Origin: Datura wrightii
Lineage: Eukaryota; Streptophyta; Magnoliopsida; Solanales; Solanaceae
Length of the DNA stretch: 64,000 nucleotides
Direction of reading: 5' to 3'
NCBI GenBank assembly: GCA_035772735.1
Contig: JASDFA010000027.1
Coordinates: 68,330,001-68,394,000 of the forward strand
The position numbers were made by a program, and so were the translations under genes. The notes under the pieces were generated by a model. The model was not told where the DNA came from. It searched no databases and was given only the letters and a program-made list of their open reading frames with translations. Shown here piece after piece: positions 1 through 12,559 of this stretch (position 1 is its first letter; each line of letters starts with the position of its first letter).

Positions 1-1048
1 TCCTAGAAACCTCCAAGGGAAATAGTGAAAAGTTATACACAAGAAAGTATAGATATTTATGACCCCAAATTGTACACCACACACAATCAATTCATACAAC
101 ACATTTAGTTCTAGAGAGAAGAAAAACACCATAGAAATGTAGAGATATAAAGTACTTTTCTTCTTATTTTTCTTTAAACCATTTCGGGGGAATTCCACCA
201 TTGTTGTAAGAACTTCTGAAACAAATTTGTGAAGGATTATAATGAATTTTGAGGGAATTTCTCTTGGTATCTTCCCTGTCTCTCTAAATACGCATAGTCG
301 ATTTGCTTGCTAGGGGTGTGTGCTGGTGGGTTTGTAAACTTGAATGGGTATTGATTAATTTCTCTTGGATTATAATTGCAAGTATAGATCTATTGTTTTC
401 TCCAAGTTTTAATTATAGAAATTGATGGTTGCAAACATGAATTTTGTTTACTTTCTTGCTTTTGCTTGAGATATAAGGGTGAGAATTGGGTGAGAAAATA
501 ATAGGGAGCATTTTGAGTGTTGATGTGTGGGGTTGAGCTAGAGATAGTCAAAACACACATTCCCACTTTACTAAAGATTCAAGGCTAGAGATAGCTTGAT
601 CCTTCCTCAAGCTTTTGTGGTTGATAATTTGAATTTAGCCTTGGGGTTTGAGAAAATCCAAAGCATAAACATTCTTGTGGTTGAGAAACAAGGGAATGTG
701 CTTTATGCATTACTATGTATGCTAAATTTGAATATAAGGCAATAAAGTAAATCCAGTTAGTTGTTAGCCCATCAATAACACACCCTTAGCCATCTAACAT
801 GTGATTGCAACAATTGGAATTTCCCTCACTTAGCTCTATGTTAGAATTTGATATTGTTATCCCTTTTTCCACCATTTTCACTTTTCAAATGTTGAACAAC
901 GATGCATTCTAGTTTGAATTAGTTTATAACTCTTGAATTATCGACTCAATTCCTTATGGGATTCAACCACGACACTCGTCAGGTATATTTATTTTGCCAG
1001 CGACCATTTACACTCTGTCTTAACGAGGAGTGAATTTGGACATTATCA
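1..1048 (+). repeat. R1: 3' part of an Athila/Tat-type LTR
   Basis: Non-coding, AT-rich sequence that continues from outside the window. It ends in a phrase telling of a plant Asp-primed gypsy LTR: 'ccttatgggattcaacc' at about 952-968 and a terminal 'attatca' at 1042-1048. The R10 LTR has the matching phrases near its own end ('ccctatgggatcgacc' and 'gttatca'). No primer-binding site follows, so this is the 3' LTR or a solo LTR. Assignment rests on these end similarities; the 5' half is off the window. Confidence 0.5.
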
Positions 1049-1224
1049 CCTTCCTTTCCAAGGACAAATGGCATGCCCACCCGTCTATTGATTCTGGTCC
1101 ACTAGTATGACAGGAAAGAGACGGTCTAATTTATGAACCATACACTTCCCAGATGGTCCATCTATTAGAATGTCTCTGGTTATTACATGGAAAATCAATG
1201 GGCCCATTTGGACATTGAATATTC
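1049..1224. other. unassigned flank between two LTRs
   Basis: Short non-repetitive stretch between the R1 LTR end and the start of the R2 LTR. I do not recognise it. It is probably old target DNA, possibly a dead transposon coding fragment, but no motif supports a family. Confidence 0.3.
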
Positions 1225-3167
1225 TTTAACACCCTGAAAGTACCTAAGGTCAGATCCAAGACTTGCAGTAGAAACTAGCTGGAAAAATGGCACCAAGCCA
1301 TTGAACGACCCTTAGGATGAGTCTTTCATAGGACCAACAACTCGTTGGTTGTCTTATGGTGAGGAACTTCTACAAAATGTAAAAATTCACCTAGGAACAA
1401 GAAGTGGATCATACCACTTGTTTTTAGATTGTACAACTCATTGGTTCTATTCGTTAGAGAAGATTCGGAGGGTGAATCAGAGCAAAATTAGGGAACAATG
1501 AATGAACCAAAAAAATATTGGTTGGACCAACAGTCCTTTGTAATGATTGTGGGTTTTGCTAGTGGGATTTTTAATTTGGCATTTTAGGGGTATTTTGGAA
1601 AACCTTATGCTTTTAACTTCTAACTTACATCATTATGGGAATTCTAAATGGTCTATTAGAGGGTTTTCCTTAGCTTAATTCCTCATTACTCTCAAAAATA
1701 CTATAGTTGAGAAATCAAGCTCTCAAGGGAAGTAAGGGTACTTCATCGTCATCTTCTCCAGGTCTCTTAGGTCTCAATTCTAAGCAAGAATTCCATCAAG
1801 CCAAGGTATGTAGGTTCATGAATGGGGAGTTTCTTCCACCCTCATGCCCAATTTCAAATAAATTTCATAATTGAAGCCTCCATTAGGAATTATGGGAATT
1901 TTAGGGTTATACCCAGTTTTGACGAAATCACTTGTGATCTTGTACAAATTCAATTCTATTATGATTCAATCCCTAATTTATGATTATGATTATATATTTT
2001 ATGTTAAACTCTCTTATGAGTCTATGATTTCCTGTTATAATGATTTAATCAATTATTCATGAATTCATGAATCTCAAGCTCATGTATCATGGCTGAATCA
2101 GCGACATTGTTTTTATCGCTAGTTCAAGTATGTCAAATATATTTACGAATTTTGTGATTTTCAAATAGCACATGCAAAACCATGTTTCATGATTATGACT
2201 ATAAGCATTATACATGTGTTGGGAGTAGTATTTAGCATCAAGTGGGCGGGGGTCTAACACACCCAGGTCTCAAAACTACGTTCCCCTGTAGATATATTCA
2301 TCATTAGGGCATTTCTTGAGAGAGTTTCCCCTACACGATTGGGCTCACAAGTGATATCATTCCTTTATCATTCTTTTCCCTAGAAAGTCTAATGATAGCT
2401 CTACTAACTTGGGTGAGATAGTTGGGAATCATGTGCTCATCATGATGGTGTCAATTTTGAGAAACTCCTTGATTTTCTATGCATTTTCAAGTTCATGACC
2501 TATATTTTTACGACTTATGATATTTTAGCTCATCATACACTTTATGAGGATTTCTATGAAATCAGTCATGTTTGGCTTCATGAATTAATTTTTCAAACCT
2601 TGAGCCATTATACCTAGTTTATGATTAGAAACTCATGTTTTAGCTTGCTCGATACTCATGATTTTAGAATATCATTTTACTATCAATTTTTGCTTATCCT
2701 ACATACGCAGTTTATTCAAAGTACTGATCGCATACTTTTATGCTATATCATCTCATGATATAGGTTTCGGAGATCAGTCTCAGCCCCGTCGCTAGATTCT
2801 ATCCTTCCCCAGCTTTAGCAGTTCTTGCGAGTCCTCATGATCTAAAGACATTAATTTTGATGCATCTTCTTATTTTATGTCTTTCAATTTTAGGACATTA
2901 GTAGAGCTAGTTGGGGGTTTTTTTTCCATCGCTCATCATATGACTAGAGGCTTTTCAGACAATTATGTCTACAGGTTTCAATGATTATGACTTGTAGTTT
3001 CGTATGTTTTATGATATGTTAGTCTTCTGCTTATGCCTTATTTTATGTTTTATTTCTGCTTAGTTTATGCTCAAGAATGTGCTTTGTATGTGTAATGGGT
3101 TAGTTTTGATCCATTTGTGGTTATAGGTCCTGTGTTGCGATTCAGGGTCCATGCTTGGGTTGTGACA
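1225..3167 (+). repeat. R2: Tekay-type LTR (about 1.9 kb)
   Basis: Starts with a decayed copy of the common start of these LTRs ('taacaccctgaaagt' at 1227-1241) and ends at 'tgtgaca' (3161-3167). It shares landmarks with the R8 LTR: a run of asking-for-palindrome motifs near 1290-1400, 'gggagtagtatttagca' at 2220-2236, 'tctcagccccgt' near 2777, and the drop into a tRNA-Met primer site. The leader shows it is a 5' LTR. Its internal region was cut by the R3 insertion at 3430. Confidence 0.65.
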
Positions 3168-3429
3168 AACTTGCTATCCGAGCAACAGGTATAGGTGTTT
3201 CCTAGGGTGTCTAAAAGCCGCATTAAGTAGACTTTATTTTATAGATGTAAAGCGCGCCACACTTATGAGGAAGAGGCTTGAAGATGTTTTAGGAATCTTT
3301 CCTTCTTTCATGATCTATGTCGTGCGATGAAGTCCAACCCTATCTATCCTTCTGATGTTAGGCATATTCTTATGCCAATTTGCCATAGTTTTATCAATCT
3401 TTTACCTTGTTTTGAGATCATTACCCTTA
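3168..3429 (+). promoter_or_regulatory. primer-binding site and leader of R2
   Basis: 'ttgctatccgagc' at 3171-3183 is a decayed form of tggtatcagagc, the site complementary to the 3' end of initiator tRNA-Met used by Tekay/Del chromoviruses. The following leader ('gcgccacacttatgagg' near 3254) matches the leaders of R4, R6 and R13. The gag that should follow is absent because R3 begins at 3430. Confidence 0.6.
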
Positions 3430-4862
3430 TGAAATGAATGAATTCATTATGAGGTGTGTTAAATAAGCTAAGAAGTATTTTTTGGATGGTTTTAGGAGGT
3501 AATCAATGGAAAAGGACTCAAAAATGTCCCGAGGTGTGAAAAAAGAAGAATTCGGGAAAAGTTGGCCTGGTGAGATAGCTAGCCTGGTGCGATAGCCACC
3601 AAACATCAGAGAAAATTGCACTCAGGCTGGTGCGCTGGCTAGTGTGGCGCGCTAGAGCCAAAACATTAGAAGAATTTTGATCAACAACTTGGCGAAATGA
3701 GTGGCACAATGTGCTAAAGGTATTCCAAACATGGGAAATTTTCTAAGTCTCTATTGTAGTGAGTGGCGCAGCACGCTAGGACCTAGAATTTAAAAATTTT
3801 GACTAACACCTTGGAAAGATGGATGGTGCAGTGCGATAGAGACCAAACTTCAAAAGAAATTTAAGCCACAGTTTGGTGAGATGGGAGGTGCAGCATGCCA
3901 GGGCATGTCCGAGGAGGATTTTTATGTCTAAAAGTTGAACTTCTCAATGGAAAAAGAGTCATTTCATAACTTTATTATAAATATAACATCTAGGGTTAGG
4001 GTCTTCTATCAGAAAGATTAACTTTGTATGCAGTTCGTGGGGGAAGAGACAAAAATTCATTTTGTTCTAGGTTTTCTACTTTACATTATGCTTTTTATTT
4101 GAATGTTGATTGCTTTACTTTTCTGCTTGAACATGAGTAACTAAACTCTTGTTCTAGGGTTTTATGTACAACTGATGGTTGTGTTTGAATACAAGTATGT
4201 GCTAGACTTTATGCTTACTTGATTTCACTGATTATTCGTTAGCCTGATCACCTTGCGAATATTATTTGTTGTCTATTGATTGAATTTGGGAGAGGGAACT
4301 AAGAGGAGTAAAAGCAAGCATAGAATAAGTTTCAATTATCTTGTTTAATTAGTTCGAGAGTTTATTTCTTTGTCGAGGATAGGGATATACCTTTCAACTT
4401 TGTTCAGTTCAATACAAGTATCTTCAACCGTCCTCTCATATTTCTCCTTCAACCATAGGAATATACGTATTAGGGTTCATGGCATAGTTCTTGCCTACTC
4501 GGAAGAATAGTAAGAAATGGAATCATAACTTGCAACGAGAAATCTTAGAAGAGTTTAGTCTAGCGTAATTGAGTCCTAATACTCAACTAGAATGTAAAAG
4601 TGCCAAGACCCTAGATTCTCATCATTATTTGAATTACAAAAATTTTGCAAACGATTTGTGTTCATTAGTTTAACTTACATTTTAAAGTTGTAGAATAATA
4701 TCCAAAACCATTTTCCCACTTTACCTGTGTTTATTTGAATAGTGCAATAAAATGTTAGCCTTAATCAAGTAATCTTACAACTCTCTAAGGGATTGATATC
4801 GGGACTTCGCCATCTTATATTACTTGACGATCACGTGCATTTGCGTGCGCTTGGAAACTTCA
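3430..4862 (+). repeat. R3 5' LTR
   Basis: About 1.43 kb. Between about 3555 and 3905 it carries a repeated phrase built on 'tggcgcgct' / 'ggtgcgctgg' spaced by short unique stretches: the R3 version of the GC-rich arrays seen in the other LTRs. A TATA box, 'tataaata' at 3976-3983, follows just downstream. The LTR ends 'ttca' 6 bp before the primer site. Confidence 0.6.
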
Positions 4863-4868
4863 AGTTTT

Positions 4869-4886
4869 TGGCGCATTGTCGGGGAC
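4869..4886 (+). promoter_or_regulatory. tRNA-Asp-type primer-binding site of R3
   Basis: 'tggcgcattgtcggggac' differs at a few positions from tggcgccgttgccgggga, the complement of the 3' end of plant tRNA-Asp. It sits 6 bp after the LTR, as in R9. Confidence 0.75.
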
Positions 4887-5112
4887 TTGAATATTGATTA
4901 ACTACTTTTGGTTGGAATTTTTATTCCATTATTTAGTATTTTGCGTTGGTTGTTGGTTATTTCATATTTCAAGTGTTATTTGTTCGAGTATTTAATTTTT
5001 GCAAGTATATTATATGGATTTTTATTTTTTTAATAGTATTTTACCATTCTTCTTGACATGACATTTTGGAAATATATGGATCGAATGCTGGGTATTAATA
5101 TTATGGTGATCT

Positions 5113-5787
5113 ATGTTTGCATTATTGATTGTCGCACCTGGGCAACACTGTCATACTTATAATGTATGTGGTGGTCTGGATGGCTATCGGGGTAGTTGTC
5201 CAAATTATTATTCCTCTTCCCCAAGCCTCGATTATGATCGTCCTGTTGTATTTGATGATTACAGGAATAACGAAGAGGAGGAACACTATGCTCAAACAAG
5301 AGATATGGTAAAACTGATCTTTGAGCATATGGAACTATTGAGGGAGTAGTATACTAAACAAAGAAAAGCCATAGAAAGAATGAGAACCAAGCTCACGGAG
5401 ATGAAGGTTGAGGCTGAATCTTGTAATTATTTGCAAATCACGATCTTGGCCAATAATCAAGTGGAAGAAATGAGTGAGTTCTTGGAACAAGCTCAACAAA
5501 TAGAATATCATGGGTCTCTTCGTGATAGTCTTACATATATGGCTAATCCATTCATGGAAGGGAGAATAGAGTGCAAACAAGAGATAAACCAATTTGGCTC
5601 AAGTATCCAAGACCTGCAGACTCTATTGAAAGAAAAAATTGAGGCGTCTAAGGCCCAACTACAAAGTATTATGCGTACTATCCAATGCATGGAACAAGAA
5701 GAAGAATTCCAACCATTAGACTATTCTTTGTTGGTTGATGTTGACGTTGAGGAGGTGGATAAAAGTGAGGATGTCAATCATAATTAA
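5113..5787 (+). pseudogene. R3 ORF: cysteine-motif and coiled-coil protein, unrecognised
   Basis: Two in-frame blocks, 5113-5349 (78 codons) and 5380-5787 (135 codons), are separated by one TAG at 5347-5349, so they are probably one old reading frame of about 220 codons. The N-terminal block has a decayed zinc-knuckle-like cluster (CHTYNVCGG, then C about 9 residues on, then PNYY) followed by an acidic stretch (NNEEEEHY). The second block is rich in E, Q, K and L with no proline for long runs, as in a coiled coil, and ends in a V/D/E-rich tail. No capsid domain precedes it; the 220-bp leader is non-coding. I do not recognise the family. Its location between a primer site and the hairpin landmark makes it the element's only gene product. 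Confidence 0.5.
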
Positions 5788-6092
5788 ATCTTGGAGTTAG
5801 GGCATATTGGTCCTCATTCTAAGCAGTTTTCGACATTGTATTTGGTGGGCAACCTAGATATAGATCCTTCCAAGATTATGGAGAGATGTATACACAATTC
5901 CGGTATACTCTAAAATTTGTTATGCCAAAGAGACATAATGACATCCCTCATTTAAGGGCCAAGATGGGCAAGATGCAACATTTATTACACCACCGCCCCT
6001 TGAGCATAACAGATAATTGGAAAAAAAGTTAGGGGGTGAAATTTATAAGCTCAAAATGGAATGAAAAGTGGTGAAACTTGATGGTGTCGTGC
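5788..6092 (+). other. R3 downstream region, decayed possible ORF extension
   Basis: The frame of the preceding ORF stops at 5785-5787, but weak coding-like sequence continues with stops to about 6090. A purine-rich tract 'aaaaaaagttagggggtg' (6022-6039) resembles a polypurine tract. Nothing else is recognisable. Confidence 0.3.
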
Positions 6093-6131
6093 CACGACGT
6101 TAAATCAGGTACTTGGTGGAAGGTAACCCAA
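6093..6131 (+). ncRNA. R3 copy of the conserved post-ORF hairpin
   Basis: 'cgacgttaaatcagg' followed by 'cttggtggaaggtaaccca' corresponds to the structured motif after the protease gene in R7, R9 and R10 (consensus cgttaaa..gcgctt..ttgggaggcaaccca). This copy is decayed: the stem is only partly complementary. The conserved position after the ORF and the shared 'cgttaaa' lead make homology likely. Confidence 0.55.
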
Positions 6132-7178
6132 TTTTTAATAGTGTAGTTTTTCTTATTTTTAGTGCCACTTTTGTTTTTTGTTTTGTGTCTAGAGAAGGGG
6201 AAGTCTGAGTACCCAAATCTCAAGCTAAGGAGCACATCTTGAGCTTATGTGTGGGGTCATACGACTCGTGAATCCAAAAGACATGCTGCTAGCTAGGCCC
6301 TAGAGGGCCTCAGGGGGTATTTCTCACACTTGCATGATTTTTATTTTATAGGTGCTATGAGGATAGAGCGTGAATTTAAGTGTAGGGTGAGGGAATATCT
6401 TCCAAAAATTTGAGGTTAAGGGTGAGTATTCCATCAAGTTTTTTTTTTGAAAATTTTTGTAATGGCATGCTTCACCTATCCTTTGATTTTTCTTATAGCC
6501 TTGGTTCTTTTCCAAAGTGGCAGATCTTTGAACCGGGTAAATTGTTTATTTTTAGGAGCATTTTTTTGTTTTTTTTTAGGAGAAGAAAAGGCTTTTCCCA
6601 ATGATGGATAGTTTATGACCATATTGAGGGAAAATTAGTCATATTTTTTTTCCTTTTTAGGATGCAGTCAAAAAACAACCACTTGTGTGTCTTGATATTC
6701 CACTTGGGAGCTAAACTAGAAGCAATGAAGTGGTCATCGAGAATTCATAAGAAGTGAAACTTCCATGAGAGACACATAGGCTGTTTAACATAATTCAAGG
6801 AAAAAAATTAGAGCTTAATAATGAAAGATTCATTCAATTTGATTGTGTGGTTATGTGGCCATAGGAAATTGACTAAGATCCTGATGCCACGAGAGGTGAT
6901 CTTAATTTGTTATGTTTTGTACATTACGTAGCACTAGAACATTCTTAAGTGTGTATAGGATAGCTAGTTGCTAAATAAGTGTGATGGGATTAAGGCGTTT
7001 CTTTGAAAATCCATTTTGTCCATTGTGATTGCAAAAGGAGATGATAGAAAGAGGGGTTCCCACACAAAAGAACATGTCTACTTGCTACAAGAACACTAAT
7101 GAAATATCTTTAATAGAGGATTATTATTGTTGGACATATAAGCATAAAATAGCAGTCAAGTAGTATAAAGAGGCGCGT
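6132..7178 (+). other. R3 3' non-coding region
   Basis: About 1 kb of AT-rich sequence with no believable ORF. It should lead to the polypurine tract and 3' LTR of R3, but the R4 LTR begins at 7179. Nothing else is seen in it. Confidence 0.4.
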
Positions 7179-7543
7179 TGTAATGCCTCAGAAACTCAAA
7201 GACTAGATTCGGGACTTAAAACAGAAAATCTGAAAATCTACAGAAATGCCTTAGGACGACTCACCTAGCGAGTCGTTATGAGACCTAACAACTCATTAGG
7301 CCAATCGTGGGAAGGGGTATTGAGAAATAGAAAGGTGGTGTCAGCATATCTAACGAGTGTCACCACGAGTTGTGGTCCTCCACCATGACCCATTAGGTGA
7401 CTCATGGTCAGGCCTAGGTCAGAAGTTAAGGAGTTAGGCAATGTACCCCATGAATCCTCACCACGACTCATTATGTGTGACCACGAGTCATGGTGTCACC
7501 AATGGGGAACTTTAGGGTTTTGGACTGTGTGGTCCACGACAGG
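7179..7543 (+). repeat. R4 LTR, first part
   Basis: Begins TG with the family phrase for a Tekay LTR start, then has several ACGA[C/G]TCGT-like palindromes from about 7255 to 7500 in forward and reverse form. Ends at the R5 insertion. Confidence 0.65.
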
Positions 7544-10327
7544 TGTCACGAAACGAGTTCACACTCTAGCCGTAACACGGGACGAAGAACCCCAAAAGGC
7601 TCCAAGTAAACCATGGAATAATCATAGCATACACTTAACATCATACATGACTAACAACATAAATTAGCGGAAGCTAATATCAAGACTCTAGTATAACCCA
7701 TATAGGAATTTTAACAACACTTAGATACAATGTCGAATCTGTCTAAATAAGTCTGAAAGCCTTCTACTAATCTGACAAGTTGCTGGGACAAGCCCCCAAC
7801 TAACTCCCAAAGTTTGAAAACTGAAACATAATAAAAATATGAACAAAAACCACGTCCTTGGAAGATGAGGACTCACCACTAGCAGCTGGGAGAAAGAAAA
7901 GCATATCTATCCACTCGGTTGAACCTGGAGACTTGAATCTATATCATGAAATGATATAGCACAAGAGGCATGCGGTTAGTACTTGCAATGTACTAGGTGT
8001 GCAGGAAGCAAAATCAACTAACTCATAAATATATATAATGGAAGTAATATAAAACACAATAGTAGTAATGTAGCTGAAATGAGATATGACCACCTTATAT
8101 GAGATTTACATGTTCATATCAACATAACCACATTATAAGGACATGCATTATCGGAACATCAGTTGGTGCACAAAAGTAATAATCAGGAATAATACAGAGG
8201 TACGATGCCGTTACTGATATCAAGAGGGTCCCTCACCGACCAAGGGAAGTTCCTGACTGTCAAAGGAGCATCCCTGACTATCAAAGGGAAACATTCTTAC
8301 TAATGAGAATCCCTGATTGTCAAAGGGATAGAATGCTCTGATATAAAGAGTCACTGACTGGCTAGGGGTTCTAGTCTCGACCGACTAAGGAGAAAAATGC
8401 ATGGCTAGTAACTAGAGATGTGAGTCCTGACTTACTAGGGAAATACTCTTACTAATAAGAATCCCGGCAGACTAGGGAACCATTCTTGCTAATGAGAATC
8501 CTGACTGACTAGGGAAATACTCTTGCTAACGATAATCCCGACTGACTATCGCTAATCTAAATTGCAAAAGCTACTCAGAAACAAGGACATTTACTAATTT
8601 TAATCGCATTCTTTTCGACGGAATTGGGGCTACTTTCTAATAACAACAAGCCCTAAAGTTGCAATATCATTCTCATTCAACATGTAGCATAAGATCATGC
8701 ATGATTAATAAATTCCCCTCATACTTTATCAACGATACATGGCTTCATTCATTTCAAAACATAATACAAGCTAACATTTATAAAATTTGGGAGACTTTGC
8801 TCCAAATAATGTGGTAAGCTTATTTCGGAAAAACCACCATTCTAAATCGACATGTGGGCATTCACCAAAGCCTTGTCACACTTGGATCTAATCAATTCAT
8901 TTTGAAATAATGACATAATTATGGGTATTTTTATAAACATGCTTTTCATCATCAACCTCATCATCATCTCACAATTATCATATATCACTTTTTTTACGAA
9001 CTTTTCATCCATGGGAATTTTAGATTCAAAAATTTGGAAAATAATTTTTGTAAGGAAAAACAATTTAGGATCCGCCCAAGCTTCATAATCCATCAATATA
9101 AATATAATCTAATTATACCCAATCAACTAAATCGAAAACACGGTTCTGATTCATAATTTACTTTCAATTGCTCAAGCCCACAAACTCCAACTCATCCCAA
9201 CATAGTTATTAATGTCCTAATTGGGTCATTAGGGTTAATCATACAATATTTCCACAATTCCATCATGTTCATGAATTACTACGATAATCAAGGGAGAAAT
9301 AAAAAAAATCCCATTCAATACTCGAGCCAATTTATGAAGAACATACTACACTCACACATTCCCAACATGTATTTCACAATTCAAGACAACCCATTGTTTA
9401 TATCACAAATAATATCATAATCACAGTATATAATAGCATTTATGAGGAATATAAAAGAAATTTACCCGTAACACAACCCCTGGATCATGGTTTTCTATAT
9501 TTGTTGAAATCAGGTTTTTAATAAAAATATTTTGGGACACAAGGATGGAAGAGTATCCTTATTGAAAGACCCGCATACCTGGTAGAAAAAATCCTACTCG
9601 AAATTGCACCTGGAAGTTTTGGAGAAAAAGCCATGGGAACCTTGATATGTAGAGGAGAAGGAGAGTTGAGAGAATGAGGGTTTAGGCATGAAAATCCCTT
9701 AAAAACGTCCCAAACAATATACAAAACGACATAGTATAAAAGTTAAAATCATAGAAATTTAGAAAAATGCCCCTGGAGAAAACTGGAAAAACTGCCCGAA
9801 TTGGAGCCACGACTCACGTGATGAGTCGTTGTCACCTCAAACGACTTGTCCTCATGCTCGTTAGGTACACTAGATAGTTTATGCAGATTCAGCATCCTTT
9901 AAACCACGACCAACATAACGAGTCGTTACTTGCTCCAACGACTTATTAGACCCACTCGTCAGGTACACTGGAACTTCTTTAGAGCGACAGATTCTCCCCT
10001 CTAACGACTAACTTGACGAGTCGTCATCACACCCAACAACTTGTTACCTCCTTCCGTTAGCCACACAGTTAAGATTTAACCCAGGGATCCTATCCTTCAC
10101 CCAACGACCCACTTAATGAGTCGTTGCCAGGAAAGATGACTCGTCAGATCGTCCGTGGCCACTGGGCTTGCCATCCCTTCTTACAGTTCCTCACGGGTTA
10201 GGCCATGATCCGTTAGGTCTCCAAACGAGTCGTTCTCTGACTCGTTTTGAGGCAAGCTTCTGCTTATTTTTATGTTGAGCTTCATCTAACTCTGGGGTTT
10301 GATCTCAAGGACTTGCGAGGTGTTACA
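7544..10327 (-). repeat. R5 3' LTR
   Basis: 2,784 bp, TG..CA in plus orientation ('tgtcacga' to 'gtgttaca'). Its first 239 bp match the R5 5' LTR at 12576-12814. It holds a 37-bp tandem array (8441-8549) and, from about 9811 to 10250, a dense set of gagtcgt/gactcgt palindromes, which in the minus orientation lie in the first 500 bp of the LTR. Confidence 0.8.
8441..8549. repeat. 37-bp tandem repeat, about three units
   Basis: Units start at 8441, 8478 and 8515. Each reads roughly 'a-atactcttgctaat' then 'gaatcc-gactgactaggg'. Related, more diverged units lie upstream from about 8218. The array lies inside the R5 3' LTR; related phrases occur in the R4, R11 and R13 LTRs. Confidence 0.6.
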
Positions 10328-11149
10328 ATATCTCCCCTTTGGGAACATTCATCCTTGAATGTAGGATGAACATACTGAAAAGATAGAGACGAAATAGATA
10401 TCCAAAATCAATCAATCACAGTTAAGCACCAATGGAGTATCTGACTTCGGGCTAACCCTATACACCAAATATGAATATCCACATCTAACATGCATACCAT
10501 GGCTCAAGGGAAGCCGAAGAACATGAAACCAACATAGAGATAGGTAGAACACTGGAAAGGATACAAGCTAAACCTTTATTCTCAAATTGCTTCTTGATAC
10601 TAAGCTAGGATTCACGCTATCTAATCTAGCTGAGGATAAGGAATTCATGAGCATGAGTTATTCCCGACATCTAAAACTAAGCACATACATGAGATAGCTT
10701 GGTTCTACTAAACTTACTAAGCGACTTCTATAGACTGAGTTTGAGCTAACTACACCGAAAAACATGAATTAACACACATAACTGATTCACAACACAAAAA
10801 TAAGCATAAAGGACTCCTACAGCAAGAACGGCATCACTGTTTGAAGAGGTTGCCTCTAAACCTCGGGAATCTGCACATGGGAAATGGACACACTTTAACT
10901 TCAATTGCTAAGGCTAAAACTCTTTATCAGCATTCTCAAGGTCCGACTTGCTTCACATACTCACTATCTCCCCCTTAGCTTAAAGTCATCATTCCAAGAC
11001 TCTCAAATCTCCATTCAAGTCAGGCTAAGTTACTAATTCTTATCTCCTCTTTCACTTCTAACCTTCACCGCGAGCCTTACACTAACAACTATTCATATCA
11101 CACATCAACAATCCTTTCCCACAATCACAACAGAGCTTCTTATTCAATG
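10328..11149 (-). other. R5 3' untranslated region with polypurine tract
   Basis: 'atatctccccttt' at 10328-10340 is, on the minus strand, the purine tract (aaaggggagatat) that primes plus-strand synthesis right at the LTR edge. The next 800 bp show no pol motifs: the decayed end of gag passes directly into non-coding DNA. Confidence 0.65.
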
Positions 11150-12357
11150 TACAGGTTTGCATCACATAAGGAATAACACAAGATTCATAACATACCTGTG
11201 GCTACTACTGGCGCTTTGCCCTTATCCTGATGGGGTACTAAAGCATAGGAGTAGTTTTAACGATGCCTGCCACCCAGATTATAGGATACACCCTGCTGAA
11301 ACGAGCATGCTATCAAAGCTGCTGAAGAAGTTGTTGAGGATTTGCTCTCGCCTGGCTTAGCCGCTGCGCAATCTCGATGCATATGTCCCGCCTTGCCTCA
11401 CCAAAAACAAACATCTGAGCCGGCGTTGCATACTCCCAAGTGGTTCTTTCAACAACTCATACACAATGGGTATGTAATCTCCCTCATCCGGGGCTGGTGC
11501 GGAACACTAGCCGTCGAAGGTGCTGGGGCTGATGATTTATGTTTGTAATGTGAATGATATTCGGTACTCGACCTCTATTGGGAGAACTCTAGATACCCAG
11601 TCCTAGCCTTTTTGGCCTCTCTCTCTTTTTCTTTCACTTGTTATGCTTCCATATGTTGAGAAAATATCACCAAGCGTGGGAAGTCTATGTCCCGGTGCAA
11701 CACGGCAGTCCTGCATTCTTTGACAAAGTCTGATACTCCATTCACAAACTTGGGCACTCAGGCCCGCTGGTCGGCTACCATCTCCGGTGCATACTTGGAT
11801 AGTCGAGTGAACTCCAATGCGTACTCCTAGACAGTCAAGTCATTCTATTTCAAGTTAATGAACTCTTCCGCCGTTGCCTCCCTCAAATCCCGAGGGAAAA
11901 ACATATCAAAAAATGCTTTCATAAATTCATCCCAACCTATGGAACCCACTCCAGCTCCCCGACTGTCTCTCCACTGACAATACCAGATGTAAGCAACTCC
12001 CTTTCACTGTTAGGAGGCTAATTCTGCGCTCTCATTTACTGTTACTCCCATAACCTGAGTAATCTTCTGAATTTCTTCCAAGAAATTGTATGGGTACTCA
12101 TATACCTTTGACACTAAGAATTCGGGTAGGTTCATCCAAAGAAAATTCCTTATTCTTGCCACTGATTCATTCCCATTCTGAGGAGCATGGGCCACCGCCT
12201 GCTAGTTCACCTGAGCGGTCAAGGCCTGCGCCAACATGTCAAACGCTTCTCGAAACTCAGCATGAGTAGCGTGATTATCCATTAGGTCTGTTTGGGCTGG
12301 TGGTACCTGTTGATGATCATTACCGCACCTTCCTCCATTCCCTCTTCTAGGAGGCAT
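11150..12357 (-). pseudogene. R5 gag (Tekay-type), broken
   Basis: Starts at ATG 12357 (MPPRRGNGG-like, as in the other Tekay copies). The best intact block, 12195-12010, carries NLPEFLVSKVYEYPYNFLEE and an I-T-QVMGVT core, matching the capsid start of R8 and R13. Further on, at about 11420-11330, a zinc knuckle is readable as CFWCGKAGHMHRDC, a good CCHC pattern. Stops and frameshifts break it throughout. Gag would package element RNA in cytoplasmic particles; this copy cannot make a full protein. Confidence 0.7.
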
Positions 12358-12559
12358 TATTTGTGAGCGCGTAAAGCAAGAGTTAGGGGAGGGAACTGTT
12401 TAGAGCTTCACGCTCAACGCACGATAAAGATCATGAAGAAAAAGGGACATTCCTAAAACGTCTCATAGCCTTTTCTCCATAAGTGTGGCACGCTCCACAC
12501 CCATGAAGAAGACTCTACATATCCCAGCTTTCAGACACCCTAGGACACTCTAAACCTTT

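Larger units (their letters stand above)
3430..7178 (+). mobile_element. R3: Asp-primed LTR element with a short ORF, 3' end missing
   Basis: A 5' LTR (3430-4862), a tRNA-Asp-like primer site, a short leader, one ORF region (5113-5787) and a hairpin landmark at 6093-6131 place this in the Athila/Tat neighbourhood. No gag capsid domain, protease, RT or integrase is visible, so it looks non-autonomous. It is interrupted at 7179 by the R4 LTR and its own 3' LTR is not in the window. The LTR start is chosen because 'tgaa' at 3430 pairs with terminal 'ttca' at 4859-4862; it could lie a few bases either side. Confidence 0.6.

Noticed and set aside
1871..2062. 63-codon frame
   Set aside because: Inside the R2 LTR, AT-rich low-complexity sequence with no motif.
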